From: DAXETY01 sp051155755
GTDB lineage: Bacteria; Desulfobacterota; Desulfobacteria; Desulfobacterales; SG8-13
Assembly: GCA_051155755.1 (NCBI GenBank)
Contig: DAXETY010000055.1
Span: forward strand, 1-21,945
Direction of reading: 5' to 3'
DNA: 21,945 nt
Shown here piece by piece: positions 7,911 through 15,365 of this stretch (positions are counted from its first letter, which is position 1; each line of letters opens with the position of its first letter). The notes beneath the pieces were generated by a model. That model did no database searches. It was not told the origin of the DNA and worked only from the letters and a program-made list of their open reading frames with translations. The translations under genes and the position numbers were made by a program.

Positions 7911-9482
7911 TCAGCGGCGAATTTCCACCTTGCCGTCCAGGTGGCCCTTGACGGCTTCGATCGGCACCTCGCGGCGGTGAAAGATGCCGGCCGCCAGCGC
8001 GGATTCGGCCTCTGTCTCCAGAAACACCTCGGCAAAGTGCTCGACGCGGCCGGCTCCGCTGGAGGCGATCACCGGAATGGAGACGGCCGCCGTCACCGCC
8101 TGGATCAACTCGATATCGAAACCCTGATTGGTGCCGTCGCGGTCGATGCAGTTGAGTAGAATTTCACCGGCGCCGAGTTCTTCGCAAACGCGGGCCAGGG
8201 TGACCGCATCCAGGTCGCATCCCCGGCGTCCACCGTTTACGGTGCACTGATACCAGCAGAAGCGTTCACCGGCCGGACCCGGACGCCGGGTTTCCATCAC
8301 CGCGTGCCCGGCGTCCCGCGGCGCATTCGTGTAAACCCGCCGCGGATCGATGGAGACCACCACGGCCTGGTTGCCGTAAACTCTCGAGATTTCTTCGATA
8401 GCACTGACTCCGGTTTTGGCGCCGCTATGCAGATAAGCCTCCACGATGTGGACGGCGTCGCTTCCGATGGAAATTTTGTCGGCTCCGGAGCGAAAATACT
8501 CGGCCGCCACCTCCAGGGCCGGGTAATACCTTCCATTGCGGTCGGTATAGTTTCGGATGCCGCCACCGATGGTCAACGGGACGAAGACGTTCTGAGAGGT
8601 ACGGCGCAACACCTCCAGCATCGGTGCGTCTTCCAGTGGAAAGTCACGGAAACCGGTGATGTTTAGAAACGTAATCTCATCGGCGCCTTCGCGGTAATAA
8701 CGCTCGGCCAGATCGACCGGTTGGCCCAGGTTGCGCACCTGGCCGCTTTCGCGGACATCATAGCGGTCTCCCTTGGTCACCACCAGATCGCCTCGATCAT
8801 TGGCCCGGACATCCAGGCAGGCGATGATGCGTTTGGCCAGGCGAGTGGTGGTGACGCCGGCGGGGGGGTGCACCGGCTTCGCGTCGCCGGAGATAAAATT
8901 TTGCAGGATGTTCAACCCGACATCACCGCTTTTTTCGGGATGAAACTGGGTGGCGATGATACTGTCCACCTGGATGCTGCTGACAAAGCGGCTTCCGTAA
9001 TCGGTGTAGGTCAGCACAACGGAAGGATCGTCGGGCACCACGTGATACGAGTGCACAAAATACAACTTTTCCGTGCCGCTGAGCCCACGAAAAATTCGCG
9101 ATGGCTGATTGGCGACGTATCCGTTCCAGCCGATGTGAGGCACCGACAGGGGGCCGTCGAAACGTTGCACCGTGCCGCGGATCACACCCAGTCCCCGAAC
9201 ACCGGGGGCTTCCCGGCTGGTTTCGAACAGAGCCTGCAGACCGAGGCAGATTCCCAGAAAGGGTCGCCCCGACTGCAGATAATGCCGCAGCGGTTCGACA
9301 AAGCCCCGGTCGTTGAGGATTTTCATCATGCTGCCGAAGGCTCCGACACCCGGAAACACCAGCCGTTCGACGGAACGGATATCTTCGGCCGAGGTTACGA
9401 TTTTCACGGATTCGCCGAGCTTCTCAATCGCATTGATGACGCTGCGGACATTGCCGGCACCGTAATCGAGCAGGGCAATCAT
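7911..9482 (-). CDS. hisHF: Fused imidazole glycerol phosphate synthase, HisH glutaminase plus HisF cyclase
   Basis: This enzyme releases ammonia from glutamine and uses it to convert PRFAR to imidazole glycerol phosphate and AICAR, in histidine synthesis and linked to purine synthesis. Residues 1-196 are HisH: PGVGAFG (44-50), nucleophile Cys79 in GICLGLQ, His181 and Glu183 in HPEKSG. Residues 217-523 are HisF: general acid/base Asp224 in CLDVR and Asp379 in VSIDP, plus IGGGI (305-309) and ASSGAG. A short linker (about 197-216) joins them. Most bacteria encode the two subunits separately, while yeast HIS7 and plant homologues are fused. The HisF half shares with yeast HIS7 insertions and wording such as GDLVVTKGD, RNLG, YPALEVA and GPAGERFCWYQCT (yeast GPNGEKYCWYQCT, from memory). 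No other his gene is in the window. The start ATG has a weak AAGAAAGAG site. Confidence 0.95.
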   Translation of the reverse strand: MIALLDYGAGNVRSVINAIEKLGESVKIVTSAEDIRSVERLVFPGVGAFGSMMKILNDRGFVEPLRHYLQSGRPFLGICLGLQALFETSREAPGVRGLGVIRGTVQRFDGPLSVPHIGWNGYVANQPSRIFRGLSGTEKLYFVHSYHVVPDDPSVVLTYTDYGSRFVSSIQVDSIIATQFHPEKSGDVGLNILQNFISGDAKPVHPPAGVTTTRLAKRIIACLDVRANDRGDLVVTKGDRYDVRESGQVRNLGQPVDLAERYYREGADEITFLNITGFRDFPLEDAPMLEVLRRTSQNVFVPLTIGGGIRNYTDRNGRYYPALEVAAEYFRSGADKISIGSDAVHIVEAYLHSGAKTGVSAIEEISRVYGNQAVVVSIDPRRVYTNAPRDAGHAVMETRRPGPAGERFCWYQCTVNGGRRGCDLDAVTLARVCEELGAGEILLNCIDRDGTNQGFDIELIQAVTAAVSIPVIASSGAGRVEHFAEVFLETEAESALAAGIFHRREVPIEAVKGHLDGKVEIRR

Positions 9483-9582
9483 GTCGCTTTTTCTCTTTCT
9501 TCGGGCGGTTGAAAGCCTATTCGCATATCACGCCTTGAAGCCGACGCCAACGGAAAATTCCGGTTTCCAAATAGCGCATCGC

Positions 9583-11031
9583 TCACGACGCTGTCGGTGA
9601 CAGGCTTTTTGGGAACCGGCTGGCGACGGTTTCCGAATCGCTTCGGTAAAAGCCCAGTCCCAGCGGCGCCTCCTGGTGGCGGACGATCACATATCCGTCA
9701 CCGCTGAGAGAGCGGCCCTGGTCCGCCGTGAGCCGGAACGGCGCCCGCTTCAAATAGGCCCGGAGCTGTTGGGCATCGGTGTCGATCCGGTTGCGGGTTG
9801 CCTTCCGTCCGAAAGCGGCCGCACCGGCTGTGGTCAGTTTCGGATAACGCATGGCCAGATGCACCAGGGGAATTCCGGGGCAGGCTTCCAGCCGCGGGGG
9901 CGGCTGATGGTCGGCGGCCACCACAAAGACGTCGCGATGGTTGCGCAGTAGCAGACGCATTTCCAGAAAGCTGCTGCGGTCGATACCGAAACGTTGTTCC
10001 AGCAGATCCAATATGGCGCTGCGGTTTTTCGAATCGATCGTTTCAATTCGCAGAGATTGCTTGCCTGGCCGGGATAAGAATTCCGGCGCGGCCGGCAACG
10101 GTGCCGCCGGGGCCGATTTTTCCAGTACCGCCATGAAAAACCCCCCGGTGTCGTTGCGGTGGGGCCAGACCCGCAGGGTCCGTTCCAGCCGGCGGTCAAA
10201 ACGGGCTCCGCGCCACTCGGTGATCCCGGATGTCGTGGCAAAGCCGGGGATTTCGGCTGTCAGGATCCGGAAGGTATCCGGCATTTCCCCCAGGACCCGG
10301 TCGATGACCGCTTCGTTTTCTTCCGGGGCGTACGTACAGGTGCTGTAGACGATCCTGCCGCCCGGCTTGCAGCGTCGAATGGCCTGTCGCAGCAGCAGCA
10401 CCTGTTTTTGCTGGAGCCGTTGCCGCTGCCGTTGGGTCGTTTTTGCGGCCAGAACGCCCGGACTTTTCCGGGACGTGCCCTCGCAGCTGCAGGGCGCATC
10501 CACCAGAACGCGATCGAAAGTGCCGGCACTGCGGGGGTAAGAGCCGCCGTCTTCGCAGGAGAGGCTGACATTGAGCAAGCCGAGCCGATCGATGTGCATC
10601 CGTACCGGGCGCATCCGGTTCCAGACGTGATCGTTGGCCACCACCGTTCCCCGGTTGTCCATGGCCAGTGCGATTTGAGCGGTCTTGTTGCCGGGAGCGG
10701 CGCACAGATCCAGCACACGGCCGGCCTTTGCGGGGTTCAGCAACAGCACCGGCAGCATGGAGCTGGCTTCCTGAATGTGATAAAAACCCGCCAGAAAGGC
10801 CCAATGGCTTCCAAGGCCTTGCTGTGGACCGTTGATCCGGAACGCACCCGGCAGCCATGGCAGCGGCTCCGGCTGGAACCGGCTTTCGGTAAGCAGTTGT
10901 CCGAGACGTTCGGGACTGCAGCGGGTCGGATTGGACCAGACGAACCGCGGCAGGGGGCTGCGGACGGCCTCCTCGAAAGCCTGTACATCGTCCACGATTC
11001 CGTGATAGCGTGACATCAATGCGTTCGGCAT
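9583..11031 (-). CDS. RsmF/NOL1/NOP2/Sun-type RNA (cytosine-5) methyltransferase
   Basis: This SAM-dependent enzyme should methylate C5 of a cytosine in rRNA or tRNA. With ATG at 11031 it has 482 residues. The SAM site is DLCAAPGNKT (108-117). Motif IV is VDAPCSCEG with Cys181, which in the family assists product release, and motif VI is YSTCTYAPEENE with the nucleophile Cys232. The C-terminal 100 residues end in a small domain with GYVIVRHQEAPLGLGFYR, like the C-terminal RNA-binding region of E. coli RsmF (YebU). The frame runs 96 bases further upstream, but AGGAAG nine bases before 11031 supports the internal ATG. The target base cannot be read from sequence; RsmF (16S C1407) is the nearest analogue. 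Confidence 0.9.
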   Translation of the reverse strand: MPNALMSRYHGIVDDVQAFEEAVRSPLPRFVWSNPTRCSPERLGQLLTESRFQPEPLPWLPGAFRINGPQQGLGSHWAFLAGFYHIQEASSMLPVLLLNPAKAGRVLDLCAAPGNKTAQIALAMDNRGTVVANDHVWNRMRPVRMHIDRLGLLNVSLSCEDGGSYPRSAGTFDRVLVDAPCSCEGTSRKSPGVLAAKTTQRQRQRLQQKQVLLLRQAIRRCKPGGRIVYSTCTYAPEENEAVIDRVLGEMPDTFRILTAEIPGFATTSGITEWRGARFDRRLERTLRVWPHRNDTGGFFMAVLEKSAPAAPLPAAPEFLSRPGKQSLRIETIDSKNRSAILDLLEQRFGIDRSSFLEMRLLLRNHRDVFVVAADHQPPPRLEACPGIPLVHLAMRYPKLTTAGAAAFGRKATRNRIDTDAQQLRAYLKRAPFRLTADQGRSLSGDGYVIVRHQEAPLGLGFYRSDSETVASRFPKSLSPTAS

Positions 11032-11183
11032 GCGTCGTGCTTCCTGTATCGCTGTGGGCGTTGAGCGCCCGTGCGAGCCATCTGTTTCGTTGCGGGGGGC
11101 GAAGAGAATGCCGCCTGCGCAAGCCATCGGTCGCAGGAGGGCGGGGCGTTTGGCATTTCCGATCTCTGTCGGCGCATCGTCTC

Positions 11184-11197
11184 ACGGCCGGGGCCGT
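11184..11197. terminator. Short GC-rich hairpin abutting the stop codon of the 98-aa gene
   Basis: ACGGCC and GGCCGT pair around two G residues directly downstream of the minus-strand TGA at 11198-11200. No T-run follows. It could be a weak terminator or simply a GC-rich dyad. Confidence 0.2.
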
Positions 11198-11494
11198 TCA
11201 GGAGCCGGTTTCCGGCGGGGTCTGCCCTTCCGCTCGCAAGGCCGCTTCCAGCCGGGCTTTGGTTTTTTCCAACTCTGCAATGGTTTCCCGCAGCCGAAAT
11301 TCGCGGGCTTCGACTTTGACCATCATCATGCCGAAGGATTCGGCCAGGTCCGACAAAAAGCTGGGATAGCGGCCTTTCTTGGCCAGTTCGAACAATCGTT
11401 CCGCATCGCTCTGCTCGTATTTTCCGGACGCGATTTTTCGGCAGGCGTCATTGAGGAACTCAAACAGATCCAGGTAATAGCGTTCAAAATCCAT
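11198..11494 (-). CDS. Small helical hypothetical protein, 98 aa
   Basis: The N-terminal half (residues 1-60) carries aromatic and acidic residues (MDFERYYLDLFEFLND) and reads as several short helices. Residues 62-92 form a likely coiled coil (VKVEAREFRLRETIAELEKTKARLEAAL in outline, with Leu/Ile at heptad positions). ATG at 11494 follows GGGGAG, so I prefer it to the longer upstream frame. It precedes the RNA methyltransferase gene on the same strand with 166 bases between. No family is recognised. Confidence 0.7.
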   Translation of the reverse strand: MDFERYYLDLFEFLNDACRKIASGKYEQSDAERLFELAKKGRYPSFLSDLAESFGMMMVKVEAREFRLRETIAELEKTKARLEAALRAEGQTPPETGS

Positions 11495-11676
11495 GCGGTT
11501 GTCTCCCCTCGATAAAAATGGTTTTTCGGATCGAACCCAAGGGATTTTTCGGCGGTGTCGGCGCTGAAGGTAACCTACAACCGCAGACATCATTCGGCAA
11601 GCTTTTCAGCAAACCGCCGGTGGAGCGGTATGCATCCTGCGGTGCAAATCTGGTGCAACTCGAAAGGATGGTGATC

Positions 11677-12093
11677 ATGGCAAAAGAAGCGGTGCTGAAC
11701 TGGACAGACGGCCTGCAGTTTGTCGGCCGGGCCTCAGAGGGCCCGGCCGTCGTTCTGGACAACCCGGAAGGGGGCAGCGGTCCTTCTCCCATGGAACTGG
11801 TGCTGATCGGCATCGCCGGGTGTACCGGCATGGACGTGATTTCCATTCTTCGAAAAAAACGGACACCGTTCACCGGCATGCGGATCCACATCCAAGGGGA
11901 TCGGGCCGAAAATCACCCCCGCCGCTACACCCGCATCGGCATCGAATTCGTGGTATACGGCAGCGGGGTGAAAGCCGCCGATGTGGAGCGATCCATTCAG
12001 CTCTCGGTCACCAGGTACTGCGGGGCGATCGCCTCGGTCAACGCCGCGGTGGAAACCAGCTTTCGAATCCTGGACCCCGCATCCGGGGACTAG
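11677..12093 (+). CDS. OsmC-family protein, YhfA-like
   Basis: This 138-residue protein matches the E. coli YhfA branch of the OsmC/Ohr fold: PSPMELVLIGIAGCTGMDVISILRKKR in outline, with Cys49, and RYCGAIASV with Cys115. These two cysteines occupy the positions that act in thiol-dependent peroxide reduction in OsmC/Ohr proteins, although YhfA-type proteins have no well-established substrate. ATG at 11677 follows AAAGGA; the frame is open further upstream without a good ribosome site. It is transcribed divergently from the 98-residue gene, and its TAG stop overlaps the stop of the convergent HPF-CSD gene. A second OsmC-family gene lies at 19725-20153. Confidence 0.85.
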   Translation: MAKEAVLNWTDGLQFVGRASEGPAVVLDNPEGGSGPSPMELVLIGIAGCTGMDVISILRKKRTPFTGMRIHIQGDRAENHPRRYTRIGIEFVVYGSGVKAADVERSIQLSVTRYCGAIASVNAAVETSFRILDPASGD

Positions 12094-12686
12094 AACCGGG
12101 CGGAATTTACCTTGCCCCGCCGGGCGCCTGGCTTGTCGACCACCTGGACCGTGCTGGCCTGAGGCCCTTCGTTGCCTTCGACGGCCACGAAGCGCACACC
12201 CGTGCCCAATTCGAGGCGGTCGAAATCGTTGTTCAAGACACTGTTGCGATGGAAATAGATTTCACGGCCTTCCAATGTTTTCAGAAAGCCGTAGCCCTGA
12301 TCCTGGAAGAGTTTGACCACATACGCCAGGTTTTCCTGGGCCGGATGGCTCTTGACCTCTCCCTGCTGGCGGTCGACCAGTTTTTTCAACCGCCGCCGAG
12401 CGGCATCGAAGGTATCCCGAATGACGGTGGGAAGCCGGTCGGAGAGTTCTCCTTCGGTGGATTCGCGCCGCACCACCAGCTCGTGCCCCGGCGGCACCCG
12501 CATGGTAACACGCACCCGGAACGGATTTCCGAAGCGCTGGTTTTCGTGGGGCTTTTCCATCGCCACCCGGCAGCTGATCAGATTGTCGCAGATCCGATCC
12601 AGCGCGGCGGCCTTCTCCTGGATCAAGGTTTCGATGGTCTCGGTTTTCGGAACATCTCGGAAGGTAATTTCCAGCGGTACTCTCAT
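12090..12686 (-). CDS. HPF/RaiA-like ribosome-associated protein fused to a cold-shock domain
   Basis: Residues 1-105 resemble the ribosome hibernation factor fold (HPF/YfiA, S30EA): MRVPLEITFRDV, a helix rich in charged residues (17-33), strands around 38-75, then a helix with DTFDAARRRLKKLVD (91-105). Residues 121-183 form a cold-shock domain with the nucleic-acid binding motifs GYGFLKT (131-137) and EIYFHRNSV (142-150), followed by a basic tail. The predicted role is binding the ribosome or RNA under stress or stationary phase. ATG at 12686 lies behind a near-perfect GGGAGGTGA site, which overrides the ATG 18 bases upstream. It is the last gene of a three-gene minus-strand operon, and its TAG stop overlaps that of the convergent OsmC gene. 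Confidence 0.85.
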   Translation of the reverse strand: MRVPLEITFRDVPKTETIETLIQEKAAALDRICDNLISCRVAMEKPHENQRFGNPFRVRVTMRVPPGHELVVRRESTEGELSDRLPTVIRDTFDAARRRLKKLVDRQQGEVKSHPAQENLAYVVKLFQDQGYGFLKTLEGREIYFHRNSVLNNDFDRLELGTGVRFVAVEGNEGPQASTVQVVDKPGARRGKVNSARF

Positions 12687-12720
12687 CGTTGTTTCACCTC
12701 CCACAGTTTAGGCGTTTTCT

Positions 12721-13134
12721 TTATTTCGCAACTCGCGGCGCCGTTGTTCCGGGCCGAGGATTTCTTCCGGACGGCTCCTGCAGCCAGCGAATGGCTTCCG
12801 CGGCACGGGAACGGTCGAAAAATTCGATTTGCACCCCTCCGAATAGCCCGTAAAGGCCCACGGTGGTCTCCTCCCAGGCCCGGGTTCCGACCACGGCGAT
12901 CCGGTCGATCCAATCCTGGTTCAAGCGGGTGAAATGCAGGCTCTCGAGCAGTTGTTGCGGCCCGGCGGCGGGCATGCGGGTGTCGATTTCCAGCAACAGC
13001 CTCAGCCGACCGTTCTCCCGGGCCGCCATCTCCCGCACCATGTCGCTCAGTGCGCGGGTCTGCCGATCGATCATGCGATCGAAGAAGGTCACCGCCAGGA
13101 TTTGACCGTATTTGCGAATCCGCGGTTTGGACAT
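12721..13134 (-). CDS. SpoIIAA-like (STAS-related) family protein
   Basis: This 137-residue cytoplasmic protein fits the SpoIIAA-like family (PF11964 type): a long charged helix region, RLRLLLEIDTRM as a central strand (42-53), then RIAVVGTRAWEE (78-89), LYGLFGGVQIEFFDR (94-108) and AAEAIRWLQE (111-120). The closing sequence, in which a Phe-Asp strand is followed by an Ala-x-x-Trp-Leu helix, is the family signature. Members have STAS-like folds, but their partners are mostly unknown. Its ATG lies three bases after the stop of the upstream hotdog gene, with AAGG inside that junction, so translation is probably coupled. The HPF-CSD gene starts 34 bases downstream. Confidence 0.8.
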   Translation of the reverse strand: MSKPRIRKYGQILAVTFFDRMIDRQTRALSDMVREMAARENGRLRLLLEIDTRMPAAGPQQLLESLHFTRLNQDWIDRIAVVGTRAWEETTVGLYGLFGGVQIEFFDRSRAAEAIRWLQEPSGRNPRPGTTAPRVAK

Positions 13135-13137
13135 ACC

Positions 13138-13875
13138 TTATTTCTCAGAACGGTCACCGGGGTCTCGAACTGCGATCCAGGTGGCCAGGGATTCACCGCA
13201 AAGCCCAGCGGATTCGGAAAAAAGCGCCGTTCCGCAGGAATGCTTGCGGCCGTCGGAAGCAAGCGGCCATCCGACAACGACGCAGGGTTCTCCGGCTTGA
13301 ACCGGACGATGCATGCGGGCGGTCATGCGGCCGAGCAACAGGGTCTGCAAAGTGGCGCCGGTTACGGCGAAGTAACCCGGACAGTCCAGAGCCGCCCACA
13401 AAAATCGAGCACGAACGCGGCCGTCACGGTCACAAAGGGACTCGTCGGGGATCCAGGGAGCGGCCACCTGCCGCCCGGGAAGGGCACCGGGGAAGATTCT
13501 CAACCCGTCGCCTTCGGTTCGTCGGGGACCGCATACAAAACAGCCCGGGAAGGGATGTTGGTCGAAGCCCGCATAGTGTCGGCTGGCTTTGCAGGCTTCC
13601 TCCCACGAAGGCCGCGGCGGCAGTGCTAACGCCAATGGACGCCGCCGGGCCCGGGCCAGGAGAACCTCGCCGTTCCACAACTCGATTTGCTGTTCGCTGC
13701 GGGCGACGATCGAAAGGGGGCGATCCAGCGGCGGCGGCGACCGCAGCGTGACCTCCACGTCACCGCCGAGGGCTTCGGCCACGATACCGCACGCATATCC
13801 GCCATTGGCGGAGTTCGGAGGCCCGCGGAATCGCGTCGGGATCACAATGGTTTCAGCGTTGGCTTCGGACCTCAT
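13138..13875 (-). CDS. Hotdog-fold (thioesterase-like) protein
   Basis: The 245-residue sequence has RFRGPPNSANGGYACGIVAEAL (residues 15-36 in outline) followed by VEVTLRSPPPLDRPLSI, which is the layout of a hotdog fold acyl-CoA-binding or thioesterase domain, with the long Gly-rich turn and central helix. A second half begins with PFPGCFVCGPRR, a motif seen in uncharacterised proteins of this family, and ends with a further set of strands, so the protein is probably a double hotdog. Substrate is unknown. The ATG at 13875 has GGAG about nine bases upstream. It is the first gene of the operon with the SpoIIAA-like and HPF-CSD genes, an association that does not suggest an obvious pathway. Confidence 0.75.
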   Translation of the reverse strand: MRSEANAETIVIPTRFRGPPNSANGGYACGIVAEALGGDVEVTLRSPPPLDRPLSIVARSEQQIELWNGEVLLARARRRPLALALPPRPSWEEACKASRHYAGFDQHPFPGCFVCGPRRTEGDGLRIFPGALPGRQVAAPWIPDESLCDRDGRVRARFLWAALDCPGYFAVTGATLQTLLLGRMTARMHRPVQAGEPCVVVGWPLASDGRKHSCGTALFSESAGLCGESLATWIAVRDPGDRSEK

Positions 13876-13949
13876 CCTGGCACTCCGGGTGAGTTGATGC
13901 TAGAACAATAATTCCTTCCGGCGGCATTGTCCAAAAAACCGGACTGCAA

Positions 13950-15365
13950 ATGGTATTTAATTCACTTTTATTTCTCGTTTTTTTTGCAGTCGTTCTGATT
14001 CTGCACCACTTGCCGTTTTCCTGGCGGGTCAAAAAGTGGAATCTATGGATCGCCAGCTACGTGTTTTATGCCGCCTGGAATCCGCCGTTCGTGGTGTTGC
14101 TGTGGATTTCAACCCTTACCGATTGGATCGTGGGCAAACGCCTGGCTGACTCCGAGAAACGCGCCCGCCGGATCGTCTGGCTGGTGATCAGCCTGTCGGT
14201 AAATCTCGGTCTGCTGGGTTATTTCAAGTATGGCGGTTTTCTGCTGCAGAATTTCGTGGAGCTGCTCGACGCGCTGGGCATCCAATTTCAACCCGCCGCA
14301 CCGGACGTGGTGTTGCCGGTGGGCATCTCTTTTTACACGTTTCAATCGCTCTCCTATACGCTCGACATCTACCGCCGGGAGCTGAAATCCTGGGACCGTT
14401 TCAGCGACTTTGCGATGTTCGTCACCTTTTTCCCGCAACTGGTGGCCGGACCGATCGTGCGGGCGGCCGATTTCCTGCCCCAGCTCAAAGAACCCAAGCA
14501 GGCCTCGGCACGGCAGCTGGGGTGGGGGTTTTCCCTGTTGACCGTCGGTCTTTTCGAGAAAGTCATTTTAGCCGACACGCTGCTGGCACCGGTTGGAGAC
14601 AAGGTGTACGGCGCCGTCCAGCAGGCCGGAAGCCTGGACGCCTGGATCGGTACCCTGGCATTTTCCGGTCAGATATTTTTCGATTTCTCCGGATATTCGA
14701 ACTGCGCCATCGGGGCGGCCATGTGTCTGGGATTCGTGCTGCCCGACAACTTTCTCTATCCCTACGGTGCGATTGGTTTTGCCAATTTCTGGCGCCGCTG
14801 GCACATTTCCCTTTCGACCTGGCTGCAGGATTACCTGTACATATCGCTGGGCGGCAACCGGAAAGGCACTGCAAGGACGCTGGTCAACATTATGCTGACC
14901 ATGTTGATCGGCGGGTTGTGGCACGGGGCTTCCTGGCGCTTCGTGGTCTGGGGCGGTCTTCACGGGGTTTATCTGCTGGCCGAGCGGGGTGTCCGGGCGC
15001 TGATGCGCGGCCGACGGATTGTGCAGCGGCTGAACCTTCAGTTTTCCCTGGCCCTGGTGACGTATTTTTTCATCTGCATTACCTGGGTGTTTTTTCGCGC
15101 GGACGATTTCCCATCCGCCTTTTTGCTGACCCAGAAAATGTTCGGGCGCCCGGGGGGAAGTCTGGTGACTTTCATGGAGGGCTTTACGGTGCTGGGGATC
15201 AACGCCGCACTGGTAATTGCCCACTGGAACATGCGCGATACCAGATTGGAAACGGTTGCCGGGCGGCTGCCGTGGTGGCTGCGGGCCCTGGCGCTTGGAT
15301 CGATGTTGTTGGCACTGGCATTTACTCCGGGAGAACATCGTGCCTTCATCTACTTCCAATTCTGA
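13950..15365 (+). CDS. MBOAT family O-acyltransferase (AlgI-like)
   Basis: This 471-residue polytopic membrane protein belongs to the membrane-bound O-acyltransferases that move acyl groups, typically acetyl, across the membrane for surface polymers. It has about ten hydrophobic segments. Diagnostic motifs are LPVGISFYTFQSLSY (122-136), FFPQLVAGPIVR (160-171), FWRRWHISLSTWLQDYLY (280-297) with His285, and GGLWHGASW (321-329) with His325 as the expected catalytic residue. No alginate genes are nearby, so the acceptor is unknown and I do not name it algI. The ribosome site is weak (CCGGA). The next gene overlaps its last 26 bases, showing a translationally coupled pair. Confidence 0.92.
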   Translation: MVFNSLLFLVFFAVVLILHHLPFSWRVKKWNLWIASYVFYAAWNPPFVVLLWISTLTDWIVGKRLADSEKRARRIVWLVISLSVNLGLLGYFKYGGFLLQNFVELLDALGIQFQPAAPDVVLPVGISFYTFQSLSYTLDIYRRELKSWDRFSDFAMFVTFFPQLVAGPIVRAADFLPQLKEPKQASARQLGWGFSLLTVGLFEKVILADTLLAPVGDKVYGAVQQAGSLDAWIGTLAFSGQIFFDFSGYSNCAIGAAMCLGFVLPDNFLYPYGAIGFANFWRRWHISLSTWLQDYLYISLGGNRKGTARTLVNIMLTMLIGGLWHGASWRFVVWGGLHGVYLLAERGVRALMRGRRIVQRLNLQFSLALVTYFFICITWVFFRADDFPSAFLLTQKMFGRPGGSLVTFMEGFTVLGINAALVIAHWNMRDTRLETVAGRLPWWLRALALGSMLLALAFTPGEHRAFIYFQF

